DNA of 64,000 nt from the NCBI GenBank assembly GCA_032158295.1, contig CM063248.1, positions 21,539,273 through 21,603,272 on the forward strand. The letters run 5' to 3'. Shown here piece after piece: positions 55,791-64,000 of the stretch. Under the pieces are notes generated by a model. It ran no database searches, had not been told where the DNA came from, and saw only the letters and a list, made by a program, of their open reading frames with translations. Made by a program: the position numbers and the translations under genes. Positions within the stretch are counted from its first letter, which is position 1. Every line of letters begins with the position of its first letter. This DNA comes from Pycnopodia helianthoides. Its lineage: Eukaryota > Echinodermata > Asteroidea > Forcipulatida > Asteriidae.

Positions 55791-56020
55791 TTACTCGACA
55801 CTGAATACTGTATTCAAACGTTAACTCTTATAGGAATAAGAAGAAAACCACGTCTTACGTTGGTCGGCGCTAAGAGAAAAGAGGAAGATAACATGGCGGC
55901 CGGGCCGCGAAGCATTGTGGGCAGGACAAGAGAGGGCGCCGTTGCGTATTTATATAAAACTCTTAGCAAATTAAACCTGGCGGTTAGGGAAAATGCATTA
56001 GTAGTGGCTCTACGGGTAAG
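55791..56020 (-). promoter_or_regulatory. Promoter-like terminal region and leader of DIRS-like copy A
   Basis: Minus strand: TATATAAATAC (about 55,946-55,956), then a CGCCATGTTATC element resembling a YY1 site, then TTCCTCTTTTCTCTTAGCGC, a possible initiator/TOP-like or splice-acceptor-like tract, then GTAAGACG. It matches 53,720-54,150 without the MITE. The leader continues T-rich to the gag-end frame. The DIRS assignment comes from the neighbouring RT; promoter function is inferred. Confidence 0.55.
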
Positions 56021-56172
56021 TTGAGTGAAGTAGACTCTCCTGTATTTGGATTGACGCAGAGTCTACATCAATAAATCTGCGCCATCTCACAGAATTTGAT
56101 ATGTGTTTGGAGTGACGCAGTGTCTTATTTTCAATCGCATGTGTAAATTTAAAGATACAACTTGTTGGACTT
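56021..56172 (-). repeat. 66-bp satellite units, isolated block
   Basis: Two diverged reverse units (GGATTGACGCAGAGTCTACA) upstream of DIRS-like copy A and leading into another cassette copy. Confidence 0.8.
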
Positions 56173-56486
56173 TGACAGTGATTGCAGGCAGATCAGAATT
56201 AACAAGCAGGGCAAATGCAGGCGGAATTAAAGACTACAAAGTTAGGTGATGATATGAAAGAAAACAACATACCTTGCTATGTCAGTATTTTTTCTCTAGA
56301 TGCTCTATCCTTAAGGAGATGCAAACGATGTCTGGATGATTAAGTGCTTGCAGGGTCCACTGGTTAATCAGGCAAGTACAAGTTTAAGGTTAAACTATCT
56401 AAAAAAAAGATTAAAGCAACATACAATTTAATTTGGTGATTTAGTTCTACTGTGCATTCATGGTATGACAACTTTATATGTAAAAG
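56173..56486 (+). repeat. Exon-like cassette, diverged copy 9
   Basis: The acceptor GACTTTGACAG and the flow of the cassette are retained, but many substitutions exist and the donor is CTTGCTATGT, so the GT is lost. It is about as far from the consensus as the surrounding satellite units, which suggests an old copy. Confidence 0.8.
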
Positions 56487-57010
56487 CTGCGCCGTCATAC
56501 AGACTTCCTCCTGTGAAAATCTGCGCCATCACAAAGACTTTCTCTTGCGATTGGAGTGACACAGAAATTACAACAATAAGAAAAATCTGTGGTCAAAAAG
56601 AGTTTATTTTGTATTTAGAGTGACATAGAGTCTACACCAATATTAAAAAGCTGGGCCGTCACATAGACTTTCTTCTACGTTTGGGGTGACCCAGAATCCT
56701 CAGCAAAAGGAAAAATCTATGCCGTCAAAGAGACTTTCTCCAATGTTAAGAGTGAGGCAGAGTCTAGATCAATAAGAAAAATCTACACCGTCAATAGAGA
56801 CTTTCCACTGTGTTTGGAGTGACCCAGAGTCTATAGCAATAAGAAAATTTTTGCTGTAACACAGACTTTCTTCTGTGTTTGGAGTGACCCAGAGTCTACA
56901 GCAATAAGAAAATTCTGCAACGTAACACATATTTTCTCCTGCATTTGGAGTGAGCGCAGAGTCTACATAAATTTGGAACCAGGTAACTGATAAAACTGCC
57001 CAAACTTATT
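56487..57010 (-). repeat. Degenerate 66-bp satellite, reverse
   Basis: About eight diverged units, recognisable by GAGTGACCCAGAGTCTACAG and CAATAAGAAAA. Confidence 0.85.
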
Positions 57011-57110
57011 TTCATTCGCATGTGCAAAACTTAAAACAACATATACAATTTAATTTGGTGATTTATTTCTATTGTACATTTATGGTATGACGATTTTATA
57101 CTTTCAAGCT
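57011..57110 (+). repeat. Exon-like cassette, 3' fragment (copy 10)
   Basis: Only the distal third is present, from AAAACAACATATACAATTTA to the end before GCTGCGCTGTCATACAGAC. The splice-signal part is missing. Confidence 0.8.
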
Positions 57111-57695
57111 GCGCTGTCATACAGACTTCCTTCTGCATTTGGGGTGACACACAGCCTACATCAATAAGAAAAATACTGTGCCGTCACGCAGACTTTCTCA
57201 TGTGTTTGGAGTGACACAGAGTCTACATCAATAATAAAAATCTGTGCAGTCACATAGTTTTTCTGCTCTGTTTGGAGAGACACAGACTCTAAATCAATAA
57301 GAAATAACTCTGATGTCAAACAGACTTTCACGTGTGTTTGGAAGGACACAGAGAATCTACAACAATAAGAAAGATCTGTGCTTTTCACACACAAACTTTC
57401 TCCTGCATTTTAAAGAAAAATATGTGCCATCACAAAGATGTATTTCTGCGTTTAGAGAGAGGCAGCCTCTGCATCAATAAGAAAAATATGTGCCGACACA
57501 AATACATTCCCTTTTGTTTGGAAGAAAAATCTGTGCTCTCAGGAAGATGTTGTCTTCCGTTTGGAGTGATGCAACATTTACATCGCCAAGATAAGTCTGT
57601 GCCGTCATACAGACTTTCTCCTTTGTTTAGAAAGACGCAGTCTCTGCATCAATAATAACAATCAGTGCCATCACACAGACTTTCTCTTGTGTTTA
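57111..57695 (-). repeat. Degenerate 66-bp satellite, outermost block
   Basis: About ten reverse units, several truncated (for example GGAAGAAAAATCTGTGCTCT). This is the last satellite in the window. Confidence 0.85.
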
Positions 57696-57699
57696 TTTT

Positions 57700-58230
57700 T
57701 TATGCAAGTTATGCAAACATTCTGATAAGAGGAACTAGGTTAGACACACTGGTGGCACATTTAACTTGAAAACATTTGTGGAAAAGACAGAGGCTGGCTA
57801 CAGACCTATGGTGGGAAAGAGGTTGTATCGTTGATCCCAATTACAATTCTGCACTCTATCTAATAAAGATAAATGACAGGCAGAAGCTCCAGCCCAAATG
57901 TGACAACAGTACTCCATTAGGGGACGTATAGTTGTCTTATACAGGTAGAGAGTAGCATCAGGAGGTAAAAACTTCTGAGCTCGATATAGACAACCAACTC
58001 GCATGGAAGCACTCTTTGCAATGCCTGTGATATATCTCTCCCAACTGGCATTGATGGAGATGTCAAGTCCAAGAAGGCGAAAGTCTGCTACCTTTAGGCA
58101 AAGTCAGTGGACCCATATGAATAGATGGAATTCGAGCGAGACAGAGACAGAAGTTTAGTTTTCTTTGCATTGAAGGTTACTAGCCAATTATTCCCTCACT
58201 TTAGCTTGTTCTCAGGGTTCGACCTTAGTG
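57700..58230 (-). pseudogene. Non-LTR retrotransposon RT C-terminal fragment
   Basis: Minus-strand translation gives WLVTFNAKKTKLLSLSR, then LLGLDISINASWERYI, ASMRVGCLYRAQKFLPPDAT, YKTTIRPLMEYCCHIWAGA and LLDRVQ, followed in another frame by SLCLFHKCFQVKC. This is the post-catalytic part of LINE ORF2 (TFNA-KTK, LGL, W--YI, RP-MEYC-HIW, LLDR-Q). It differs clearly from the fragment at 36.9 kb, so a second LINE family is present. There are frameshifts near 57,840 and 58,060, and both element ends are lost. Confidence 0.85.
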
Positions 58231-58712
58231 GTGGTCTGCTGGCCAAATGCCAGTTGAAACGGTGGCGGACCAGCTGAAACACCTTGCCAAGTGGTCCGGC
58301 TGGCCAGTCAAAAATATCCACAACGGTACTACAGAACTCTGACTATTTATTTATTTTTGTTAACTGAGGATGCTGCCTTTTACTGCACAAAAGCTGCAGT
58401 TTTATTTGAAAAACTTTTTAAAATAAAACTGCAGCTTTTGTGCAAGTAAATTTAATAAAGTTTCGCAGCGCAGAACATCAAAGTTTTCTTTACACATGTA
58501 CATATGCACACACAGTAAAAATACATACAGAGTACAGTGCTTGCTGAACAGCACGATCAGCCAATGGAAAAATTTGTTTCTCACCAAGTAGGAATTCAAC
58601 AGCCAATAGCAACATTCGTTTCACATTATGTAAGTTAGCCAGTCCACTGTGTCTAGTTTTCACCTCCTTGAATAGATCGCCCATGTACCCAGTCCACAAG
58701 CCGTCGTCCGGA
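58231..58712. other. Intergenic sequence with long hairpin
   Basis: Starts with CAGGGTTCGACCTTAG (58,214-58,229 and on), which resembles a hAT terminus without a visible partner. A 24-bp hairpin follows (separate entry). No gene. Confidence 0.5.
58384..58444. other. Perfect 24-bp inverted repeat hairpin
   Basis: The arm at 58,384-58,407 (TGCACAAAAGCTGCAGTTTT plus ATTT) is exactly complementary to 58,421-58,444, with a 13-nt loop. Flanks are AT-rich. It could be a miniature foldback element core or a hairpin RNA; I cannot decide. Confidence 0.8.
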
Positions 58713-58807
58713 CGCCGGTGGCATGTGGTGGCTGAGGAGCGGCTAGTCGGCATCGGCACGCCGGTGGCATGTGGTGGCTGAGGAGCGGCTAGTCGGCATC
58801 GGCACGC
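58713..58807 (+). repeat. 46-bp direct duplication
   Basis: CGCCGGTGGCATGTGGTGGC, TGAGGAGCGGCTAGTCGGCA, TCGGCA occurs twice in tandem (starts 58,713 and 58,759) without differences, just before the 60-bp satellite. Confidence 0.9.
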
Positions 58808-59189
58808 CGACTTGATACCGACAGCGGTCCGCTGGTGGTAGCCAAGTGGCTTACGATCAGTGGCACGCCGACGAAAATCCACCGGCGGTCCGCCATAGGT
58901 AGCCAAGTGGCACACAATCAGCGGCCTGTCGCTCAAAAACTGACAGTGGACCGACATCGGTAACCAGCGGCAAACCACCAGAGGCTTGCCGCTCAAGAAC
59001 CGACAGTGGACCGACATCGGTAACCAGTGGCAAACCACCAGAGGCTTGCCGCTCAAGAACCCACAGTGGACCGACATCGGTAACCAGCGGCAAACCACCA
59101 GAGGCTTGCCGCTCAAGAACCGACAGTGGACCGACATCTGTAACCAGTGGCAAACCACCAGAGGCTTGCCTCTCAAGAACCGACAGTGG
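58808..59189 (+). repeat. 60-bp satellite, left part
   Basis: About six units carry CAGTGGACCGACATCGGTAA, CCAGTGGCAAACCACCAGAG, GCTTGCCGCTCAAGAACCGA. The first units are diverged, the last four nearly identical. The array is interrupted at CAGTGG by the transposon at 59,190. Because 60 is divisible by three, all frames give 20-residue periodic translations; I regard these as noncoding. Confidence 0.93.
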
Positions 59190-60249
59190 CCCAGCTAATA
59201 ATTTGACGTTTTCACAACGTTGTAATGAAGTCAGACTTTGGTGTAAGTAACGTTATTAATATAACGTTGTAGCTACGGAACTTTGTTGACTCCCCTATAC
59301 GTCTTCCGTACGTAATGATGCAACGTAACAACCACGTTGTTAATACGTTTAAGACACGTTTCCAGTGACCTTATTACAACTTATATTTAACGTTGCAACA
59401 ACGTTCTCAGAGCGTGTTTGTTTGGTTGTTATATAGTTATCTAAGTAACGTTGTAGCGAATCTTTGTCGACTCCCCTGTACGTCTTTAGAACGTAATGAT
59501 GCAATGAAACAACGATGTTGTTGGCACGTATACACAACGTTGCAATGTTGTAAATAATCAATTAAAAAGAATGTTACAACAACGTATCTTTTTTCAGTAC
59601 CCTGAACGTTGTCACAACGTCAGCCCTATATTATATTATTGATTGCTATATCGGTTAATTATACAATAGTTTCATGAATAGTATTGTTAAGTGATATGTC
59701 AACATGATCAATGAATTACTTTTACAAACTTACCAAGGTAGGTCCCTACTACGCGTTGTCGTAACCGGACTTCACTGTACCTGTATACTATACATCGTAC
59801 AGCATGTACTATATACAGACCAATTTCCTGACTTTTGCAATCATGGGGGTATATATTTTTTTAATTGTTTCCATTTAATTAATATTTCTGAACTAAAATT
59901 ACATGTTTAGTTACTGAATTATATTTATCCATATTTTCCTCTGTTAGTTTAGACAATAACAAGAAGAAACCAGTACACCTAGTTCATAAATTTGGCAAAT
60001 TTCGTGAAATATTTTGTATGTATTGTACAATTTCTAAGCCCAATCTACAAATTTGCATATGTGATATTTACGTTGTCATGACGTTGTCATATTAATTTTT
60101 AATAGACATGCAGCATTCTGCACGCTGGTCAATGCGGCAGGTTGAGCGGAAACGTATGTCTTCCTTTTTTCTTCAAAACTGAAACAAAACATATTTAGTG
60201 GTACACTAAATTACTTCAAAAATTGAAAGTGTCTTTGAAATTTAGGAAC

Positions 60250-61545
60250 AAATTTGGTTTTAGAGGAAGTTTTTAGCTGGGAACAAAACGGCCTAAGTGA
60301 GGATAGAAAATCCTATCAAGGGTAAATGTTTCTCTAGAAGATTCTATGTACGGCTTGGAATGCCGCTGTACAGGTGGTCGGGGGGTGCGAAGAATCGAAT
60401 CTCTCCCCAGACCGGTGCACTGCTGCTTGACACAATAAGCTCAATTAAATGCAATTAATGATTAGTATTAACTGTTCAGATTGATCATTAAATGCCAATG
60501 TGATAGCAACGCCGCTCCTCAAGTGCCTATTTTATTTATGACAACCGATATTCAAAACTAAATTTAGAACAAACATTGTTTGCGATGTCAAACATTAGGC
60601 CTACCAATAGTTGTTAGCTTATAAATGTCCTCCAAAACCATCCCAACGAGCTGCTTGAACTCTTCAACAAATAGTTTTATAAAAAGTTTTTAGCAAGTGA
60701 CAAAACGGCCTAAGTAAAGTAAAGTTTTTAGCGGGTGAAAAAACGGCCTAAGTAATATAGAAAATCCTATCAAGGGTAAATGTTTCTCTAAAGAAGATTC
60801 TATCTACAGCTTGGAATGCCGCTGTACAGGTAGTGGGGGGGGGAGGGGGTAGAATCAAATCTCTCCCTAGACCGTCGCACTGCTGCTTGACATAATAAAG
60901 TCAATTAAATGCAATTAATGGTTTTCTCAGATTGATAATTAAATGCCTATTTGATAGGGAGGCCGCTCCTCAAGTGCCTATTCTATTGATGACAACCGAT
61001 ATAAAAACTAAATTGAGAACAAACATTGTTCGTGATGACAAACATTAGGCCTACCAATGTTGTTAGCTAATAAATGTCCTCTGAAACCATCCCAACGATC
61101 TGCTTGAACTATTTAACACAATGGTTTTAGAGGAAGTTTTTAGTGGGGGACAAAACGGATAGAAAATCCTATCAAGGGTAAATGTTTCTCTAGAAGATTC
61201 TATCTACAGCTTGAAATGCAGCTGTACAGGTGGTGGTGGTGGTGGTAGTGGTGGTGGTGGGGAGGGGGGGGGGGTAGAATCGAATCTCACCCCTCACCAG
61301 CGCACTGCTGCTTGACACAATAAGCTCAATTAAATGCAATTAATGATTAGTACTGTTCAGATTGATCATTAAATGCAAATCTGATAGAAATGCCGCTCCT
61401 CAATTGCCTAATTTATGACAACCGATATTAATAAAAAACTAATTTGAGAACAAAAACTTGTTTGCGATGTCAAACATTAGGCCTGCCATGTCCTCCAAAA
61501 CCATTCAAACGAGCTGCTTGAACTATTCAACAAAATGGTCTAAAC
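60250..61545 (+). repeat. Three 420-440 bp direct repeats inside the transposon
   Basis: Units start near 60,250, 60,685 and 61,121 with GTTTTTAGC and ACAAAACGG, then AGAAAATCCTATCAAGGGTA, a G-rich tract, CGCACTGCTGCTTGACA, TCAATTAAATGCAATTAATG and CATTAGGCCTACCA. The units are about 80-85 percent alike by eye. Unit 3 holds a (GGT)n/G run at 61,228-61,273. Confidence 0.85.
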
Positions 61546-61599
61546 ATCGCCAATACAAACTAAAATACAACGCCAAACAATGTCATAGTCAAAACATAA

Positions 61600-62440
61600 A
61601 TACTATTATTTGTACGTTGTAATTAAACTAAAATACAATATGTCACACCGTGATGGTAAAAACAAAGATACTACGTTGTGACAAATCTACAAGACCACAA
61701 GATGATAGTTACAATATGCGTTTGAAGATTAAGACAATGGGCTGTCACAACTTTAACAGTAGGCTACTTTTTTGTTCAATACCAAAATACAATGACAAGA
61801 CAACATACAGCCGAAACTTAAATATTACGTTTAAATGTTACGAAAATACATTGTGTAAACAACGTGACTGTCACAACTTAAATGCTATGTTTTATAACAC
61901 CAAAATATAATGTCAAGACAACGTGACCGCCGCGATTTAAATATGACGTTTTGATAAAACCAAAATACAATGTGCAGACAACGTGCTCTTCACAAAATAT
62001 TTGCTACGTTTTAATGTTACCAAAGAACAACGTGTAAACAACATTACTGCCACAACTTAAATGCTACGTTATAATAATACCAAAATACAACGTCAAGACA
62101 ACGTGACCGCTGCGTTTTAATTATGACGTTTTGATAAAACCAAAATGCAACGTGCAGACAACGTGCTTGTCACAACATAATTGCTACATTTTAATGTTAC
62201 CAAATTACAACGTGTAGACAACGTGACTGCCACAACTTAAATGCTACGTTATAATAATACCAAAATACAACGTCAAGACAACGTGACCGCCGCGATTTAA
62301 TTGTGACGTTTTGATAAAACCACAATGCAACGTGCAGACAACGTGCTTGTCGCAACAAAATTACTACGTTTTGTTGAGACCAAAATATGACTTATCGACA
62401 ACGTTGTGGCCTTAACTTAAATACCACGTTGTAATAATAC
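61600..62440 (+). repeat. 60-bp-period array with 180-bp higher-order repeat inside the transposon
   Basis: Units carry ACCAAAATACAACGT, AGACAACGTG and CTACGTTTTAATG words at 60-bp spacing. The motif AACGTGACCGC recurs at exactly 180-bp steps (61,921, 62,101 and 62,281), showing three-unit higher-order blocks. Left units are more diverged. All units carry AACGT, half of the palindrome found at the element ends. Confidence 0.88.
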
Positions 62441-62651
62441 CAAAATACAATGTTGTGAACACGTTAGGTATAAAACCTTTCGGTAACGTTGCATAAATTA
62501 CCAGCATGCAACCAATGTACAACATTAGTTGAAGATCATGTTAAGATCTGACGTTCTTGCAACGTAGTCAAAACGTTGTCATCCCATCGACCAAATTGCA
62601 GCCTTATCACAACGTTGTGCAACGTTGTAACAAAGTATTGTGTTAGCTGGG

Positions 62652-63245
62652 TGGACCGACATCGATAACCAGTGGCAAACCACCAGAGGCTTGCCGCTCA
62701 AGAACTGACAGTGGACCGGCATCGGTAACCAGTGGCAAACCACCAGAGGCTTGCCTCTCAAAAACCGACAGTATACCGACATCGGTAACCAGTGGCAAAC
62801 CACCAGAGGGTTGCCTCTCAAGAACTGACAGTGGACCGACATCGGTAACCAGTGGCAAACCACCAGAGGCTTGCCTCTCAAAAACCGACAGTATACCGAC
62901 ATCGGTAACCAGTGGCAAACCACCAGAGGGTTGCCTCTCAAGAACTGACAGTGGACCGACATCGGTAACCAGTGGCAAACCACCAGAGGCTTGCCTCTCA
63001 AGAACCGACAGTGGACCGACATCGGTAACCAGTGGCAAACCACCAGAGGCTTGCCTCTCAAGAACCGACAGTGGACCGACATCTGTAACCAGTGGCAAAC
63101 CACCAGAGGCTTGCCTCTCAAGAACCGACAGTGGACCGACATCGGTAACCAGTGGCAAACCACCAGAGGCTTGCCTCTCAAGAACCGACAGTGGACCGAC
63201 ATCGGTAACCACCAATGACATACCACCAGTGGCCCGCCGCCAAGA
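62652..63245 (+). repeat. 60-bp satellite, right part
   Basis: About ten units continue the array broken at 59,189. Units 2-3 and 4-5 form an alternating pair (GTATACCGACATCGG with GAGGGTTGCCTCTCA), a 120-bp higher-order pattern. The array decays after 63,210. Confidence 0.93.
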
Positions 63246-63417
63246 GCCGACTGCGGCCTAATATCGGTAACCCCCAGCGGCATACTAAAGAGTCCTGCCA
63301 CCGAAAAACCTACAGCGGACCAATAACGGTAATCAGCGGCATACCATTTGAGGCTTTACTCTCCAAAGCGAAAAACAGACCACCATCTCCCGTTAACTGG
63401 GCAGCATACCGCTCCAA
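63246..63417 (+). repeat. Decayed 60-bp satellite edge
   Basis: Two or three weak units (CCTACAGCGGACCAATAACG, GTAATCAGCGGCATACCA) fade into unique DNA. Confidence 0.6.
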
Positions 63418-63560
63418 GAGCAATAGTTTTATATAATATTGTTATATTGTTATATAATTTACTTTAACAGTAGGGCCTACAAATTGCACGAGCAATAGTT
63501 TTATATAATATTGTTATATATTGTTATATAATTTACTTTAACAGTAGGGCCTACAGATTG
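63418..63560 (+). repeat. 72-bp tandem duplication, AT-rich
   Basis: Two copies of GAGCAATAGTTTTATATAAT through TTTAACAGTAGGGCCTACA start at 63,418 and 63,490. They differ by a small indel in the TATATTGTTATA part. Confidence 0.88.
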
Positions 63561-64000
63561 CTCACCTTGAATAGTGTATCTACTACCCTACACACATAAT
63601 AGCTGTGGCCCTAGCCCACCCACAGTGCACTACACTAACAGTGATACAGAGTACTGCTAGCTGTTCAATGTGCCTGGTATGCAGTAGGGTCAGGGTCACA
63701 GGTCATTATGGTCCAATTACAGCTAGCTGCTCAACACTGAGCCATTTAAAAAAAACGGTTGGTTGATGCACAGAGTAGAGCAAGGGTCGATTGTGACTTT
63801 TTCTCCACGGTTTTTGTGATCAAGGAGAATGGAGAAAAGTGATCATCAGTTGTATTGCAGCATAATCATCAAGCTCAAGTTTTTCAAAGGACAGCATTAA
63901 CACCATGTCTGGACATAATTTTTTTACTGTAGATCTATGCTTCGCCTTCTCATAATCTGCATGCGAGGGCATGGGCATGGCCAAAACTGATTTACTCGTG
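63561..64000. other. Intergenic sequence at window end
   Basis: Nothing recognised: no long open frame, RNA gene or repeat. Confidence 0.5.

Larger units (their letters stand above)
59190..62651. mobile_element. Nonautonomous DNA transposon, 3,462 bp, 3-bp TSD
   Basis: Ends CCCAGCTAA and TTAGCTGGG are inverted. The flanking TGG is present on both sides (59,187-59,189 and 62,652-62,654). Removing the element plus one TGG restores an exact 60-bp satellite unit (CAGTGGACCGACATCGG), so boundaries and target duplication are certain except for a one-base ambiguity. Subterminal regions are rich in the palindrome CAACGTTGT. Inside are three 430-bp direct repeats and a 60-bp-period array. There is no transposase. 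A 3-bp duplication occurs in CACTA, Harbinger and Academ groups, but the termini fit none clearly. Confidence 0.9.

Noticed and set aside
58490..59176. 228-codon minus-strand open frame ending in unique sequence
   Set aside because: Most of it is the same 60-bp satellite and the 46-bp duplication read in frame. The unique tail shows no recognisable domain.
60360..60440. tRNA-like pol III box in the repeated GAATCGAATCTCTCCCC segment of the transposon
   Set aside because: A box B-like word can be read on the minus strand, but there is no box A at a suitable distance and no cloverleaf.
62579..63301. Open frame of 240 codons with a 20-residue repeat (GKPLVVCHWLPMSVHCRFLR type) on the minus strand
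   Set aside because: It is the translation of the 60-bp satellite. Two minus-strand frames and a plus-strand frame are open together because 60 is divisible by three and the unit lacks stops. There is no start context or non-repeat domain.

Overview
This window is repeat-dominated DNA from a metazoan genome. I see no host protein-coding gene that I can support. The evidence for an animal is the mix of mobile elements: two non-LTR retrotransposon reverse transcriptase (RT) tails, a DIRS-type retrotransposon with its typical RT and RNase H motifs, a piggyBac-type TTAA-flanked element, hAT-like and TA-flanked miniature elements, and tRNA-derived pol III units. The mix suggests a marine invertebrate, perhaps a deuterostome such as a lancelet, hemichordate or echinoderm. 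That is an impression only; nothing here fixes the species.

Layout: 0-3.3 kb is mostly unique sequence with short duplications. About 3.6-4.35 kb is a 65-bp tandem array. From 4.6 to 36.4 kb the window is almost wholly a 65/66-bp satellite with higher-order structure. It lies in forward orientation to about 19 kb, apart from a flipped block at 13.7-14.45 kb, and in reverse orientation from 19.65 kb on. A 300-bp cassette resembling a complete internal exon interrupts the satellite at least eight times in this stretch. A 100-N gap sits at 14,685-14,784, and the surrounding blocks look like unpolished sequence. At 36.4-42.6 kb lies a 6.2-kb foldback-like insertion with 1-kb inverted ends that carry LINE RT, and it holds piggyBac-type and hAT-like elements. 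Reverse-orientation satellite resumes at 43.9-45.2 kb, followed by the 65-bp array in inverted form (45.5-47.9 kb), three tandem 317-bp units each with a tRNA-Asn-like sequence, and unique sequence to 51 kb.

The most striking feature is that 3.34-5.3 kb and 44.3-48.2 kb are inverted copies of each other, matching unit by unit. Short outer segments at 0.55-1.3 and 51.0-51.3 kb are also inverted relative to each other. The window therefore holds a large, old inverted duplication whose arms converge on the satellite. Each arm has private insertions, which argues against a simple read-folding artefact.

From 52.2 to 56.0 kb there are two partial DIRS-like copies on the minus strand, each with its own promoter-like terminal region. 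A long-hairpin miniature element is inserted in one of these promoters. A second LINE RT fragment lies at 57.7-58.2 kb. A 60-bp satellite (58.8-63.2 kb) is split by a clean 3,462-bp transposon insertion with a 3-bp target duplication. The window ends in sequence where I recognise nothing.
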